Positions 53,983-62,607 of a stretch of DNA of 64,000 bases are shown in pieces. Within the stretch, counting starts at the first letter, position 1. Each line of letters opens with the position of its first letter. A model generated the notes under the pieces. The model ran no database searches, had not been told where the DNA came from, and was given only the letters and a program-made list of their open reading frames with translations. Where the stretch lies: positions 525,418 to 589,417 of the forward strand of contig NZ_WVTD01000001.1 of assembly GCF_009856825.1 (NCBI RefSeq), in the 5' to 3' direction. This DNA comes from Novosphingobium silvae (GTDB lineage Bacteria; Pseudomonadota; Alphaproteobacteria; Sphingomonadales; Sphingomonadaceae). Both the position numbers and the translations under genes were made by a program.

Positions 53983-54386
53983 GTGCAGACGAAGCCTTCG
54001 GGCGGGGTCCGGGTGATGAAATGCCCTTTGACGCCCTGCGGCCATTCGCGGAACGGCACGCGCCCTTCCTCGCTCGCGGCGTGGGCGCTTGCATATTCGA
54101 GGATCGCGCGGGCCGCGTCCTCATCGGGAGCGAAGTCGCCCAGCACGTAGCCGACCTTGCCGGGCGCCCGGATGTGGACGGTGCAGTGGCGACTGCAGGC
54201 GAAGAGGCAGGGCATGGCCTGCACTTCCACGCCCTGCAGCGCCGGGTCCTGGCCCTGCACGGCGCGCAGGGCATCCTCCAGCAAGGCGCCGCCGCGCCGG
54301 CCGCTCTCGTCCTCGCGCTCCTCGGCGCTCAGGCGACAGGTGCTGCAGACCACCACCGAGGGGCCGGGCGCGACAGGTTCAAGCAT
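53979..54386 (-). CDS. DUF1636 cysteine-rich (thioredoxin-like Fe-S) protein
   Basis: A 135-residue protein of the DUF1636 family. Five cysteines are arranged C-x2-C (residues 14 and 17, VVCSTCRL) and C-x3-C-x3-C (60, 64 and 68, MPCLFACSRHC), reminiscent of thioredoxin-like [2Fe-2S] ferredoxins or metal-binding proteins. The family recurs in cobalamin gene clusters of alphaproteobacteria, but its reaction is unknown. Here it is translationally coupled both to btuB upstream and to cobT downstream by ATGA overlaps, which argues for a role in corrinoid or cobalt handling. Confidence 0.85.
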   Translation of the reverse strand: MLEPVAPGPSVVVCSTCRLSAEEREDESGRRGGALLEDALRAVQGQDPALQGVEVQAMPCLFACSRHCTVHIRAPGKVGYVLGDFAPDEDAARAILEYASAHAASEEGRVPFREWPQGVKGHFITRTPPEGFVCT

Positions 54387-56323
54387 CAGAAGCGGCTCCT
54401 CAGACCCAGGGTGACGGTGCGGCCGAGCGTACCGTAGCCGGCCACGGTCTCGTAGTCCTTGTCCGTCAGGTTCTCGACGCGGCCCTGCACGATCAGGCCT
54501 TCCATGACCTGCCACTGCGCGCGAAGGTCCACCAGCCAGTAATCGTCGAGCTTGGCGGTTCCAGTGGCGGCGTTGAAGCTTTCGCCGGAATAGCGCGCGG
54601 CGACGCTGGCGCGCAGGCCCTGCGGAAGGTCGATCCCGGCCTCGGCATTTGCGAGATGGCGCGGCACCCGCTGCAGCTGGCGGCCATAAGTGCTGCTGCC
54701 CTCGGTGCGGTCCTCGGCCTTGATCCAGCTGTAGTTGCCTTCCGCGAAGAACACGCCGAGCCTGCCGGCGGCGGCAAGCTCGAGCCCGCGCGCCTTGGCG
54801 GCCCGCACGTTGGCGTAATAGCCGAAGCGCGTGGTCTGCGTCCCCGGGATGTAGCAGACCTCGGGCTGCGCGCCGCTGGTCGGGCAGTAGGCGAAGTCGA
54901 TCAGGTTGTCGGTGTCGCGCTGGAACCAGGTGGCGGAGAGCTTCAGCGCCTCGCCGAAGGCATGCTCCGCGCCCACTTCCCAGCCCTTGGCCTTCTCGGG
55001 CGAGAGATCGTCGACGCCGTAGATGCTGAACATCTGGTAGAGCGAGGGCGCCTTGTATCCCTCGGAGTAGCTGGCGCGAAACACGGTCGCGCCCTCGTTC
55101 GGCGTATAGACCGCGCCTGCGCTGAGCACGGTGTTGCCGCCAAAGCGCGACTGGTCGGAATAGCGCGCGCCGCCGTTCAGGGTCAGTCCGGCAAGCGGCA
55201 TCACGCGCAGTTCGCCGTAGACGCTGTTGGTGTCCACGCTGTTGGGGGAGAGCGTGTAGGGCGCGGTGCTGTCGGACGGCGAGGCGGTGGTCATGCGCTG
55301 CTCCTCGCGCTCTGCCCCGAAGACCGCCTGCACCATCTCGGAAGCGGTGAAGGTGCCCTGATATTCGTAGCGGCGCAGGCGGCCGTGGGCATCGAAGTCG
55401 ATCTGCCGGATGGTGCGCGTGGGGTCGTAGTTCTCGCGGTCGGTCTCGGTCTGGAGCACCGCGACGCGGTTGACGAGGCGGCCATCGAACAGTTCGAAGT
55501 TGAGCCCGGCATACCCCGACCATTCCTCCGTCAGACCATAGGCGCGCGTGTCGCCCGAAAAGCCGTCGAAGTCGTTGTCGGACGTGGACCAGTAGCCGCG
55601 CAGGTCGAGGCTGACGCCCGGTGCCACCCGCACGGTGACGGTGCCGCTGCCGCTGCTGCGGGTGAAGCCGTCTGCCTCGGTGCCGTTGGCGCGCGCCGAT
55701 ATGCCGCGCGTGGTGAAGTGCGAGCCGGCAAGGCGCCAGTCGATCGCCTCGGACGTGCCGCCGATGCCAGCGCGCGCGGAAACCGTGTCGTAGGTGCCGG
55801 CCTCGAGCGCGAAGCTGCCTTCGAGCGGCCGGGTCGGACGACGGGTGCGCACGTTGACGACGCCGCCGATCGCATCGCTGCCCCACAGGATCGACTGAGG
55901 TCCGCGCAGGATCTCGATGCGGTCGATGTCGTCGGTGAAGAGGTTGGAGAAGCCGTATCCGCCCGCCGTGGACGAGGGATCGGAGATGCGCATGCCATCG
56001 ATCACCATGACGCTCTGCCCCGCATCGGCGCCGCGAATGCGCAGCGAAGTGGTGGTGCCGTAGCCGCCGTTGCGCGACAGGCTGATGCCCGGCGTGCGCA
56101 GCAGCGCGTCGGTCACCGCGACCGGCTGGAGAGCGACGATCGCGTCCTCGTCGAGCACGGTGACGTTTGAGGAGATGCGCTCCACCGCAAGCGGGGTGCG
56201 CAGCGCGGTGACGACGATACCCTCGTTGCCGTTGCCGCCAGCCAGTTCGGGAGCGGTCTGGGCGAGGGCGGGGGTGGCCGGGGCGGCGGCAAGCAGGGCG
56301 GCAGTGAGAATGCGGGTGTTCAA
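54386..56323 (-). CDS. btuB: TonB-dependent outer-membrane receptor, BtuB-like corrinoid transporter
   Basis: A 645-residue TonB-dependent receptor. A signal peptide (ILTAALLAAAPATPALAQ) precedes a TonB-box-like EGIVVTAL, the plug domain (SNVTVLDEDAIVALQPVAVTDALLRTPGISLSRNGG in parts) and a 22-strand barrel ending in phenylalanine (TVTLGLRSRF). The upstream cobalamin riboswitch makes vitamin B12 or other corrinoids the probable substrate. The start is a TTG at 56323, supported by GAAGGA with eight-base spacing; a nearby ATG opens only a three-codon frame. It is the first gene of the cob operon. Confidence 0.93.
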   Translation of the reverse strand: MNTRILTAALLAAAPATPALAQTAPELAGGNGNEGIVVTALRTPLAVERISSNVTVLDEDAIVALQPVAVTDALLRTPGISLSRNGGYGTTTSLRIRGADAGQSVMVIDGMRISDPSSTAGGYGFSNLFTDDIDRIEILRGPQSILWGSDAIGGVVNVRTRRPTRPLEGSFALEAGTYDTVSARAGIGGTSEAIDWRLAGSHFTTRGISARANGTEADGFTRSSGSGTVTVRVAPGVSLDLRGYWSTSDNDFDGFSGDTRAYGLTEEWSGYAGLNFELFDGRLVNRVAVLQTETDRENYDPTRTIRQIDFDAHGRLRRYEYQGTFTASEMVQAVFGAEREEQRMTTASPSDSTAPYTLSPNSVDTNSVYGELRVMPLAGLTLNGGARYSDQSRFGGNTVLSAGAVYTPNEGATVFRASYSEGYKAPSLYQMFSIYGVDDLSPEKAKGWEVGAEHAFGEALKLSATWFQRDTDNLIDFAYCPTSGAQPEVCYIPGTQTTRFGYYANVRAAKARGLELAAAGRLGVFFAEGNYSWIKAEDRTEGSSTYGRQLQRVPRHLANAEAGIDLPQGLRASVAARYSGESFNAATGTAKLDDYWLVDLRAQWQVMEGLIVQGRVENLTDKDYETVAGYGTLGRTVTLGLRSRF

Positions 56324-56446
56324 GCGATCATTCCTTCAAGCAGACGGTATCGACCCCGCAGGCAAGGCGCCTGCGAGGCTGCACTGTCGTCACGCGAGGA
56401 ACGGGCCCCGTCCGTCCGGCACACCCTGTCCGGTCGAAGAACGACT

Positions 56447-56614
56447 GCGACGGGCAGGTCTCCTGGCTCACGGGTCGATGCCGCTCCGGCCGCCTTCTCG
56501 GGAGGATGAATTCCCAATGGCATAGTGGCCGGTGGCTCTCCGCTTACAGTTGCAGGGGCAGCCCGGGTCTTACACCCGCGTTCCCTTTCAATCCCCCTTC
56601 GGGGAACCTGTCGC
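56447..56614 (-). ncRNA. Cobalamin riboswitch upstream of btuB
   Basis: Read on the minus strand, the region begins GCGACAGGTTCCCC and ends GCCAGGAGACCTGCC followed by CGTCGC. It contains the conserved internal segments GGGAACGCGGGTG and GCCCCTGCAACTGTAAGCGG and the B12-box-like GAGCCAGGAGACCTGCC, which together identify an adenosylcobalamin riboswitch. The outer GCGAC...GTCGC pairing closes the P1 stem. A 123-base leader with an internal GC-rich hairpin (56349-56376) separates it from the btuB TTG start and may be the expression platform. Confidence 0.96.
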
Positions 56615-56698
56615 GGTGCGGCAACTATCGTGCGAGCGGGCGCGGCGCAAGTGGCCGATGCTTGCGCCGGGCGATCCCGGGGAATAGGTGCCGGGGCG

Positions 56699-58012
56699 AT
56701 GGACCGCATCGCTCTCCCAAGACACTGCCCGGCGCTCATGGTCGCCGCCCCCGCCTCCGGGCAGGGCAAGACGCTCGTCACCGCCGCATTGGCCCGGCGG
56801 CACCGCGACGCCGGTCGGCGGGTGAGAGTGTTCAAGTGCGGCCCGGACTTCCTCGATCCCATGGTGCTGGAAGCGGCCAGCGGATCGCCCGTCCACCAGC
56901 TCGACCTGTTCATGGGCGGCGAGGAGGAGTGCCGCGCACTGCTGCACGAAGCTGCGGGAGAGGCCGACCTGATCCTGGTCGAAGGGGTCATGGGCCTGTT
57001 CGACGGCAGCCCGAGCGCGGCCGATTTGGCGCAGCGCTTCGGCCTGCCGGTGCTCGCCGTGGTGGATGGATCGGCCATGGCGCAGACCTTCGGAGCGCTT
57101 GTCCATGGACTTGCGACCTATCGCCCGGGGCTCGACCTTCACGCCGTTCTCGCCAACCGGGTGGGCAGCGAACGCCATGCGCAGCTGCTTGCCCAGAGCG
57201 TGCCGGAAGGCGTTCGCTGGCTCGGCGCCCTTGCTCGCGAAGCCGCCGTCACCCTGCCCGAACGACACCTGGGCCTGGTGCAGGCAAGCGAATTGCCCGA
57301 CCTTGACCAGCGGCTGGCCCGCGCCGCCGCGCTTCTGCCAGACGCCGCGCTGCACCTGCCGCCGCCGGTCGCGTTTCCTGCCGCCTCGCGCGCTGAGCCC
57401 GGCCGCCTCCTGCCGGGATTGCGCGTCGCGATAGCGCGGGACGAGGCCTTTGCGTTCCTCTACCACGCCAACATCGATTGGCTGGAGCGGGCAGGAGCGC
57501 AGCTCTCGTTCTTTTCTCCCTTGCGCGATGCCTGCCTGCCTGTTTGCGACGCCTTATGGCTGCCGGGCGGCTATCCAGAGCTTCACCTGGAGACACTCTG
57601 CGCGGACCGGGGCATGCTCGCGTCGATCCGCGCGCACCATACCGCGGCCCGCCCGATCCTCGCCGAGTGCGGGGGGCTGCTCTACGCCTGCGAAGCGCTC
57701 GACGATGGAAAAGGCGCACGCGCCGATCTTCTGGGGCTCTTTCCCGGCATGGCGACGATGCAGCCCCGGCTGGCGGCGCTCGGCATGCAGGAGGTCGATC
57801 TGCCCGGCGGCACCCTGCGCGGGCACACATTCCACTACTCGCGGATGCAAACGGCGCTTCCGCCTGTCGTCCGTGCCCGCACCCCGGATGGCCGACCGGG
57901 GGAGGCGATCTACCGCGCAGGCTCGCTCACCGCGAGCTACATGCACTTCTATTTCCCATCGGCTCCGGCCGCAGCCGCCCGCCTTTTCGCGGCTCAGGCC
58001 TCGACCGCCTGA
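56699..58012 (+). CDS. cobB: Cobyrinic acid a,c-diamide synthase
   Basis: A 437-residue glutamine amidotransferase that amidates the a and c side chains of the corrin ring (CbiA/CobB). The ATP site is VAAPASGQGKTLVTAAL near the N-terminus, with KCGPDFLDP and VEGVMGLFDG following. The C-terminal glutaminase has the Cys in ILAECGGLLYACEAL and the His region in SYMHFYFPSAP. It is divergent from btuB; its start lies only 84 bases from the riboswitch 5' end, so promoters share this interval. Its 3' end overlaps the 3' end of the convergent opgH by 19 bases. Confidence 0.94.
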   Translation: MDRIALPRHCPALMVAAPASGQGKTLVTAALARRHRDAGRRVRVFKCGPDFLDPMVLEAASGSPVHQLDLFMGGEEECRALLHEAAGEADLILVEGVMGLFDGSPSAADLAQRFGLPVLAVVDGSAMAQTFGALVHGLATYRPGLDLHAVLANRVGSERHAQLLAQSVPEGVRWLGALAREAAVTLPERHLGLVQASELPDLDQRLARAAALLPDAALHLPPPVAFPAASRAEPGRLLPGLRVAIARDEAFAFLYHANIDWLERAGAQLSFFSPLRDACLPVCDALWLPGGYPELHLETLCADRGMLASIRAHHTAARPILAECGGLLYACEALDDGKGARADLLGLFPGMATMQPRLAALGMQEVDLPGGTLRGHTFHYSRMQTALPPVVRARTPDGRPGEAIYRAGSLTASYMHFYFPSAPAAAARLFAAQASTA

Positions 58013-59823
58013 CCTTCCACCGATGCCAGCGGGGCAGGCGTGGGAAAGCGCGGCGTCTCGGTGATGCCTGGCTCCGGCACGAGGAAGAAGCGGCCCGCGG
58101 CGGCGCGGCTGCCCAGCGTCTCGCTCGAGGTCAGGCTGATCAGCCAGGGAGAGGCGACAAGGCCGACAATGATGGGCGAAAGCCACAGCGCCGTCATCGG
58201 GTCGAGCCAGGCGGTGGCGGCGAACGCCGCGCCCAGCAGCAGGTGCTCGCGAAGGTCGGGCAGGATCTCGCGCACGGTGATGCGCCGGGCATCGCGCGAC
58301 TGCGTGTTCCAGCCCGCCGAGATGCCCAGCAGCAGCCCGAGCAGCGCCTTGGTCTGGGTCACCATGGTGATCGGGGCAAGCAGCATGCCCAGCACGATCT
58401 CGAGCGGAACGGTGCGCAGGATGGCGCCTGCACCGCCGAAGGCGCGTCGACGGTCGCGGTCCGCCAGCATCCAGATCGTGCCCATGACCTTCGGCCCGAA
58501 CAGCAGCACCAAGGTAAGCGCCAGCACGCTCGGCGGAGCGAGAGTGACGAAACCTCCGGTGCCTTCGGCCGCCACCTGCCCGATCATCGTCAGGATCAGC
58601 AGCAGCCAGCCCGGCGAGGTGAGATAGGCCGAAGCACCGATGAGCAGGTGCAGGCGGCTGGCCCAGTGCAGGCCAGACGCGCCGAGCAGCTGCAGGTGCT
58701 GCAGGTTGCCCTGCATCCACCGGCGGTCGCGGATCGCCATGTCGACGATGGTCGGCGGGAACTCTTCGTAGGAGCCGCCGATCATCACCATGTGCACCGC
58801 CCACCCGCGCCGGCGCAGCAGTGCGGATTCCAGCATGTCATGGCTGAGGATATGGCCACCGAACGGCGGCTTGCCCGGCAGTTCGGGAAGGCCGCAGGAT
58901 TGCGCAAAGGCGCGGGTGCGCACGATGGCGTTGTGGCCCCAGAAGTTCGATTCCGATCCCGACCACCAGAGCAGCCCGGCGCTGGCGATCGGCCCGTAGG
59001 CCTCGCTCGCGAACTGCATCCAGCGCTGGAACAGGGTGCGCGCATTGGTGATCATCGGCACCGTCTGGAGCAGGCCGATGGACGGGCGCTCCTCCATGAT
59101 CGAGGCCATGCCGACGATGGTGTCGCCGCTCATCATCGAATCGGCATCGAGCACGAGCATGCACTCGTAAGCCGATCCGAAGCGCTTCACCCACTCGGCA
59201 ATGTTGCCGGGCTTGCGGGCGATGTTTTTCTCGCGGCGGCGGTAATAGACCTTGATCGGTGCCTCGGCGGCAAGTTCGCGCCATGCGGCTTCCTCGCGCT
59301 TGCCGTGGAAGGGGTTGGAATCGCTCAGCACGAAGAAGTCGATCCACGGCGCGCCGCCCGCCGCCGCGATGGAGTTCGCCATGGCGCGCACGCGAGCGAA
59401 GACTTCCTCCACGCTCTCGTTGTAGACGGGCATCAGCACCGCCGTGCGATGGCGCAGGCTCGACGCTGGGCTGGGCAGGGCGGTGAAGCCCGGATGCTCG
59501 CCGGTGATGAGCTTGAGGAAACCGATCGTCGAAGTGACGAAGCCGAAGGCGATCCAGCAGAACAGCGGGACGAAGAAGGCCAGCAGCACGATCTCGATCA
59601 GGCTCAGCCCGTCGCGCGAAAGCTCCATGCGCACCGTGCTCGATGCGGCAAGGCCGATCACGGCCGTGAGGGCAAGCAGCAGCAGGCGCTTCACCAGCAT
59701 CCCGTGCGGGCTGGTCAGCACCTCGCGGGCGCCGGGCGGATTGCCGTAAAGGTTCTGCACCGGCATCGCCATCGGAGCTTCGGCCGGCAGCATCGCCAGG
59801 GTCGGGACAGGGGTGGCGCTCAT
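57994..59823 (-). CDS. opgH: Glucan biosynthesis glucosyltransferase OpgH (MdoH)
   Basis: A 609-residue inner-membrane glycosyltransferase that builds the beta-glucan backbone of osmoregulated periplasmic glucans from UDP-glucose. An N-terminal pair of transmembrane helices is followed by the GT2 domain, with VLMPVYNES, MLVLDADSMMSGDT, ILSHDMLESALLRR and RDRRWMQGNLQH (the (Q/R)xxRW-like acceptor motif). Six further helices follow. It is translationally coupled to opgG (ATGA). The end overlaps the convergent cobB tail. Confidence 0.94.
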   Translation of the reverse strand: MSATPVPTLAMLPAEAPMAMPVQNLYGNPPGAREVLTSPHGMLVKRLLLLALTAVIGLAASSTVRMELSRDGLSLIEIVLLAFFVPLFCWIAFGFVTSTIGFLKLITGEHPGFTALPSPASSLRHRTAVLMPVYNESVEEVFARVRAMANSIAAAGGAPWIDFFVLSDSNPFHGKREEAAWRELAAEAPIKVYYRRREKNIARKPGNIAEWVKRFGSAYECMLVLDADSMMSGDTIVGMASIMEERPSIGLLQTVPMITNARTLFQRWMQFASEAYGPIASAGLLWWSGSESNFWGHNAIVRTRAFAQSCGLPELPGKPPFGGHILSHDMLESALLRRRGWAVHMVMIGGSYEEFPPTIVDMAIRDRRWMQGNLQHLQLLGASGLHWASRLHLLIGASAYLTSPGWLLLILTMIGQVAAEGTGGFVTLAPPSVLALTLVLLFGPKVMGTIWMLADRDRRRAFGGAGAILRTVPLEIVLGMLLAPITMVTQTKALLGLLLGISAGWNTQSRDARRITVREILPDLREHLLLGAAFAATAWLDPMTALWLSPIIVGLVASPWLISLTSSETLGSRAAAGRFFLVPEPGITETPRFPTPAPLASVEGQAVEA

Positions 59824-61319
59824 GCCGGCGTCCCGCTTTCCAGCGACTTGATGACCGTTTCGCTGAGCGCGGTGTCGCCCCGCTTGAGGTAGAGGCGGAA
59901 CTGGGGCTGGCTCACGTCCTTGCTCCTCACGTCGATCATGACCCGCCAGCGCGCGCCGGACCCCGCGATGGGATAAGCGACGGCAGAGACGATGGCTCCC
60001 TTGGGCAGGTCCGTTTCGGGCGTGACCCCGCTTTCGCGGTCCAGCCCCGACAGGGCAGGGCCCGCGAAGTCGAACACGAACTTGCGCACGCCCGCTACCG
60101 GGGGCGCTCCGGGGATGCCGCCCGGCCCGTCGTAGACTTCGACGCAGCGCGAGGCCTTGTCGGCGGTGGGATCCTGCGATGTCCAGGTGAGACGATAGGC
60201 GAAGTCGCGCCGCTCGCCGGCCCTGGCGGGCTTGTCCCCGCGCCAGAACATGGCGACATTGTCGAGAGTCTCGCTCGCGGTCGGCATCTCGTAGAGGTAC
60301 ACCGCGCCCGCTCCCCAGTCGCCTTTCGGCTCCACCCAGAGCGAGGGGCGGCGATCGTAGAAGACGCCGTCGTCCTGATAATGATCGAAGTTCTGGTCGC
60401 GCTGGATCAGGCCGAAGCCCTTGGGGGCCTCCGCCCGGAATGCGTGGAGCTTGGCCACGGGCGGGTTCTCGAGCGGTCGCCAGATCCGCTCGCCGTTGCC
60501 GGCCCAGATGGCGAGCCCGTCCGAATCGTGGATCTCCGGTCGCCAATCGCGCTTGGCCGGCGGGCTCGACTGGTCGTACCAGAACATGCTGGATGCAGCG
60601 GCAAGGCCCAGCTGCTCCACGTTGCGCCGCATGAAGAGGGCGGACGTGACATCCTGCGTCACCGCATTCTGGCCCTTCCGGCACTCGAACGCATAGGCGC
60701 CCGCAACGCTGGGTCCATCGAGCAGGGCGTGAACGCGCACCGTGTCGGGCCCGGTCTGCTCGATCCAGAAGTGGGTGAAGGCGGGAAACTCCTCTCCCTT
60801 GGCAAGGCCGGTGTCCACGGCGATCGCCCGCGCCGAAAGCCCGTACTGATCGCGCGAACCGGAGGAGCGGAAGTAGCTCGCCCCTTGGAAGGCCAGCCAG
60901 TCGCTCCGGCCGGTGGCGTCCATCACCCGGAAGCCCACGGGATCGGTGTTGCTCCCGCCCACGAAGAGCCCGTCGGTGTCGATGATCTCGCGTGCCTGTC
61001 CGTTCTCCACGATGGCGATGCGCACCGGCTTGGGCGCCGTGCCGCGCGTTGCCGGGAACAGGCGGACGTTGCCCGCGATGGCCTCGCCGTTGCCGTAGGT
61101 CAGCTTCACGGCCGCGTCATAGTCGGCGGCGGCACGAGGCGAATCGGGTGTCTCGACGAAGGGCCTGCGCGCCAGAGCACGTGTACGCGCGACCAGCCTG
61201 TCCCACGAGAACGGGGCAGGCGCGCCCAACCTGCCGCTCACGGCAGCGCTCACGCCTTGCGGCAGCGCGCTTGCCGCCGCAAGCATTGCCATAAGCCTGA
61301 CCGCATGGCGGCGCGACAT
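59820..61319 (-). CDS. opgG: Glucan biosynthesis protein OpgG/OpgD
   Basis: A 499-residue periplasmic protein of the MdoG family needed for osmoregulated periplasmic glucans. The N-terminus MSRRHAVRLMAMLAAASALPQG has a twin-arginine followed by a hydrophobic core, which suggests Tat export as in OpgD. Family motifs seen are VAMFWRGDKPARAGERRDFAYRLTW, EGASYFRSSG-like FQGASYFRSSGSRDQYGLSARA, and FTHFWIEQTGPD. ATG 61319 is chosen for the signal peptide. Ninety-four bases separate it from the adaptor gene upstream. Confidence 0.92.
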   Translation of the reverse strand: MSRRHAVRLMAMLAAASALPQGVSAAVSGRLGAPAPFSWDRLVARTRALARRPFVETPDSPRAAADYDAAVKLTYGNGEAIAGNVRLFPATRGTAPKPVRIAIVENGQAREIIDTDGLFVGGSNTDPVGFRVMDATGRSDWLAFQGASYFRSSGSRDQYGLSARAIAVDTGLAKGEEFPAFTHFWIEQTGPDTVRVHALLDGPSVAGAYAFECRKGQNAVTQDVTSALFMRRNVEQLGLAAASSMFWYDQSSPPAKRDWRPEIHDSDGLAIWAGNGERIWRPLENPPVAKLHAFRAEAPKGFGLIQRDQNFDHYQDDGVFYDRRPSLWVEPKGDWGAGAVYLYEMPTASETLDNVAMFWRGDKPARAGERRDFAYRLTWTSQDPTADKASRCVEVYDGPGGIPGAPPVAGVRKFVFDFAGPALSGLDRESGVTPETDLPKGAIVSAVAYPIAGSGARWRVMIDVRSKDVSQPQFRLYLKRGDTALSETVIKSLESGTPA

Positions 61320-61413
61320 CTGCCCGTCGATATTCAGAACTGACCCCTTTGGTGGCAAGTTGGCAATCGGTGCCCATACGCATGGGCCGCCCGATTGTTG
61401 CACTGCAAACCTT

Positions 61414-62607
61414 TCAGCGTCCTGACGCCTCGGGTCCACTCGTCCCGTCCCGCCAACCGATGATCACCTGTTGGCCCGGCTCCAGCCCGTTGGCGAACAC
61501 CTCCGTCCGCTTGCCGTCGCTGCCGCCCACGGTGACGTAGACCCGGCGCGGCTCGCCCGCCTCGAGGATATAGATCCGCTCGCGGCGGCGGGCGTGCCGG
61601 TTGGCCGGATCGAACTGCAGTGCAGCATCGGGCACCAGCAGCACGCCGCGTCGGGCGGGAAGCTCGATCTCTACCGTGGCGGGCATGCCGGGCTTCACGC
61701 GGGGATCAGGCCGGGAGAGGGTGAACACCGCGCGCGGGGGGGTGGACTGCGGGGGCGGAGTGACGCGAAGCAGCGTCAGTGCGGCGGACTGGGGTACATC
61801 GGGAAGCGCGTCGAGCCGAACCTGCGCCTGCGTGCCCGCCTTGATCTGCGCGCTGGACTGACCGGCAAGGGGAACATCGACGGTCAGCGGAGAAAGGCCG
61901 GCGGCAATGGTGAACAGCGGCTGGCCCTGCGCTACCACCTGTCCGGGCTGCGCGTGGCGCATCACCAGCGTGCCGTCGATGGGCGCGCGCACCTCTGCGC
62001 CCGCCTGCAGCCTGCGATCGTCACCCAGCTGCAGCTGCGCCGCGCGGACTTCCGCCTTGGCGGAGGAGACGGCCAGTGCCGCTTGCCTCGCCTCGGTCCG
62101 GGCACGCTCGATCTCGTTCAGCGAGGGTGCGCGTCCGCCCGAACGCTTCCAGACGCTCTCGAACCGGGCAAGCCGCGCGCCCGTATCGTGCGCAGCGGCC
62201 TGCGCGCCTTCGAGCGAGGCCTCGGCGGCGGCGAGGCGAGAACGGTCGATCTCCACCGCGGTTTTCACCTGCCCTGCGTCGATCACCGCAAGCAGCTCGC
62301 CCTTGGAGACGGCTCCATTGGTCTTCGCAGAGGTCCACGTCATCCGCCCGGCCACTCCGGCCGGGACCGTCAGTTCGCCCGCTCCGCGCACGATCCCGCG
62401 CTCGGAAACCAGCGGCGTGAGGTCTCCTCTTTCGACGGGCGCGGAATAGTACGGGGAATCCTCGCCAGTGACGAAGCGAACGAAGAAGACGAGCGCGGCC
62501 AGCGCGGCGATCGCCAGCACCAGCAGGCTCAGCCAGTGGCGCAGCACATGCCGGGGCGAGGCTCCGAGCAGGGTGTCGAGCGGGGTATGGGTGTCCTGTT
62601 CAGTCAC
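61414..62607 (-). CDS. HlyD/MacA-like periplasmic adaptor subunit
   Basis: A 397-residue membrane fusion protein. A single N-terminal transmembrane helix (LSLLVLAIAALAALVFFVRFV) anchors it, with a barrel-sandwich/lipoyl half (LTVPAGVAGRMTWTSAKTNGAVSKGELLAVIDA), an alpha-hairpin coiled coil (about 110-205), the lipoyl second half (AEVRAPIDGTLVMRHAQPGQVV) and beta-barrel and proximal domains. This is the MacA/RND adaptor plan. No pump gene follows; opgG comes next. The GTG start at 62607 overlaps the stop of the OMF-like gene by eight bases. Confidence 0.88.
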   Translation of the reverse strand: MTEQDTHTPLDTLLGASPRHVLRHWLSLLVLAIAALAALVFFVRFVTGEDSPYYSAPVERGDLTPLVSERGIVRGAGELTVPAGVAGRMTWTSAKTNGAVSKGELLAVIDAGQVKTAVEIDRSRLAAAEASLEGAQAAAHDTGARLARFESVWKRSGGRAPSLNEIERARTEARQAALAVSSAKAEVRAAQLQLGDDRRLQAGAEVRAPIDGTLVMRHAQPGQVVAQGQPLFTIAAGLSPLTVDVPLAGQSSAQIKAGTQAQVRLDALPDVPQSAALTLLRVTPPPQSTPPRAVFTLSRPDPRVKPGMPATVEIELPARRGVLLVPDAALQFDPANRHARRRERIYILEAGEPRRVYVTVGGSDGKRTEVFANGLEPGQQVIIGWRDGTSGPEASGR

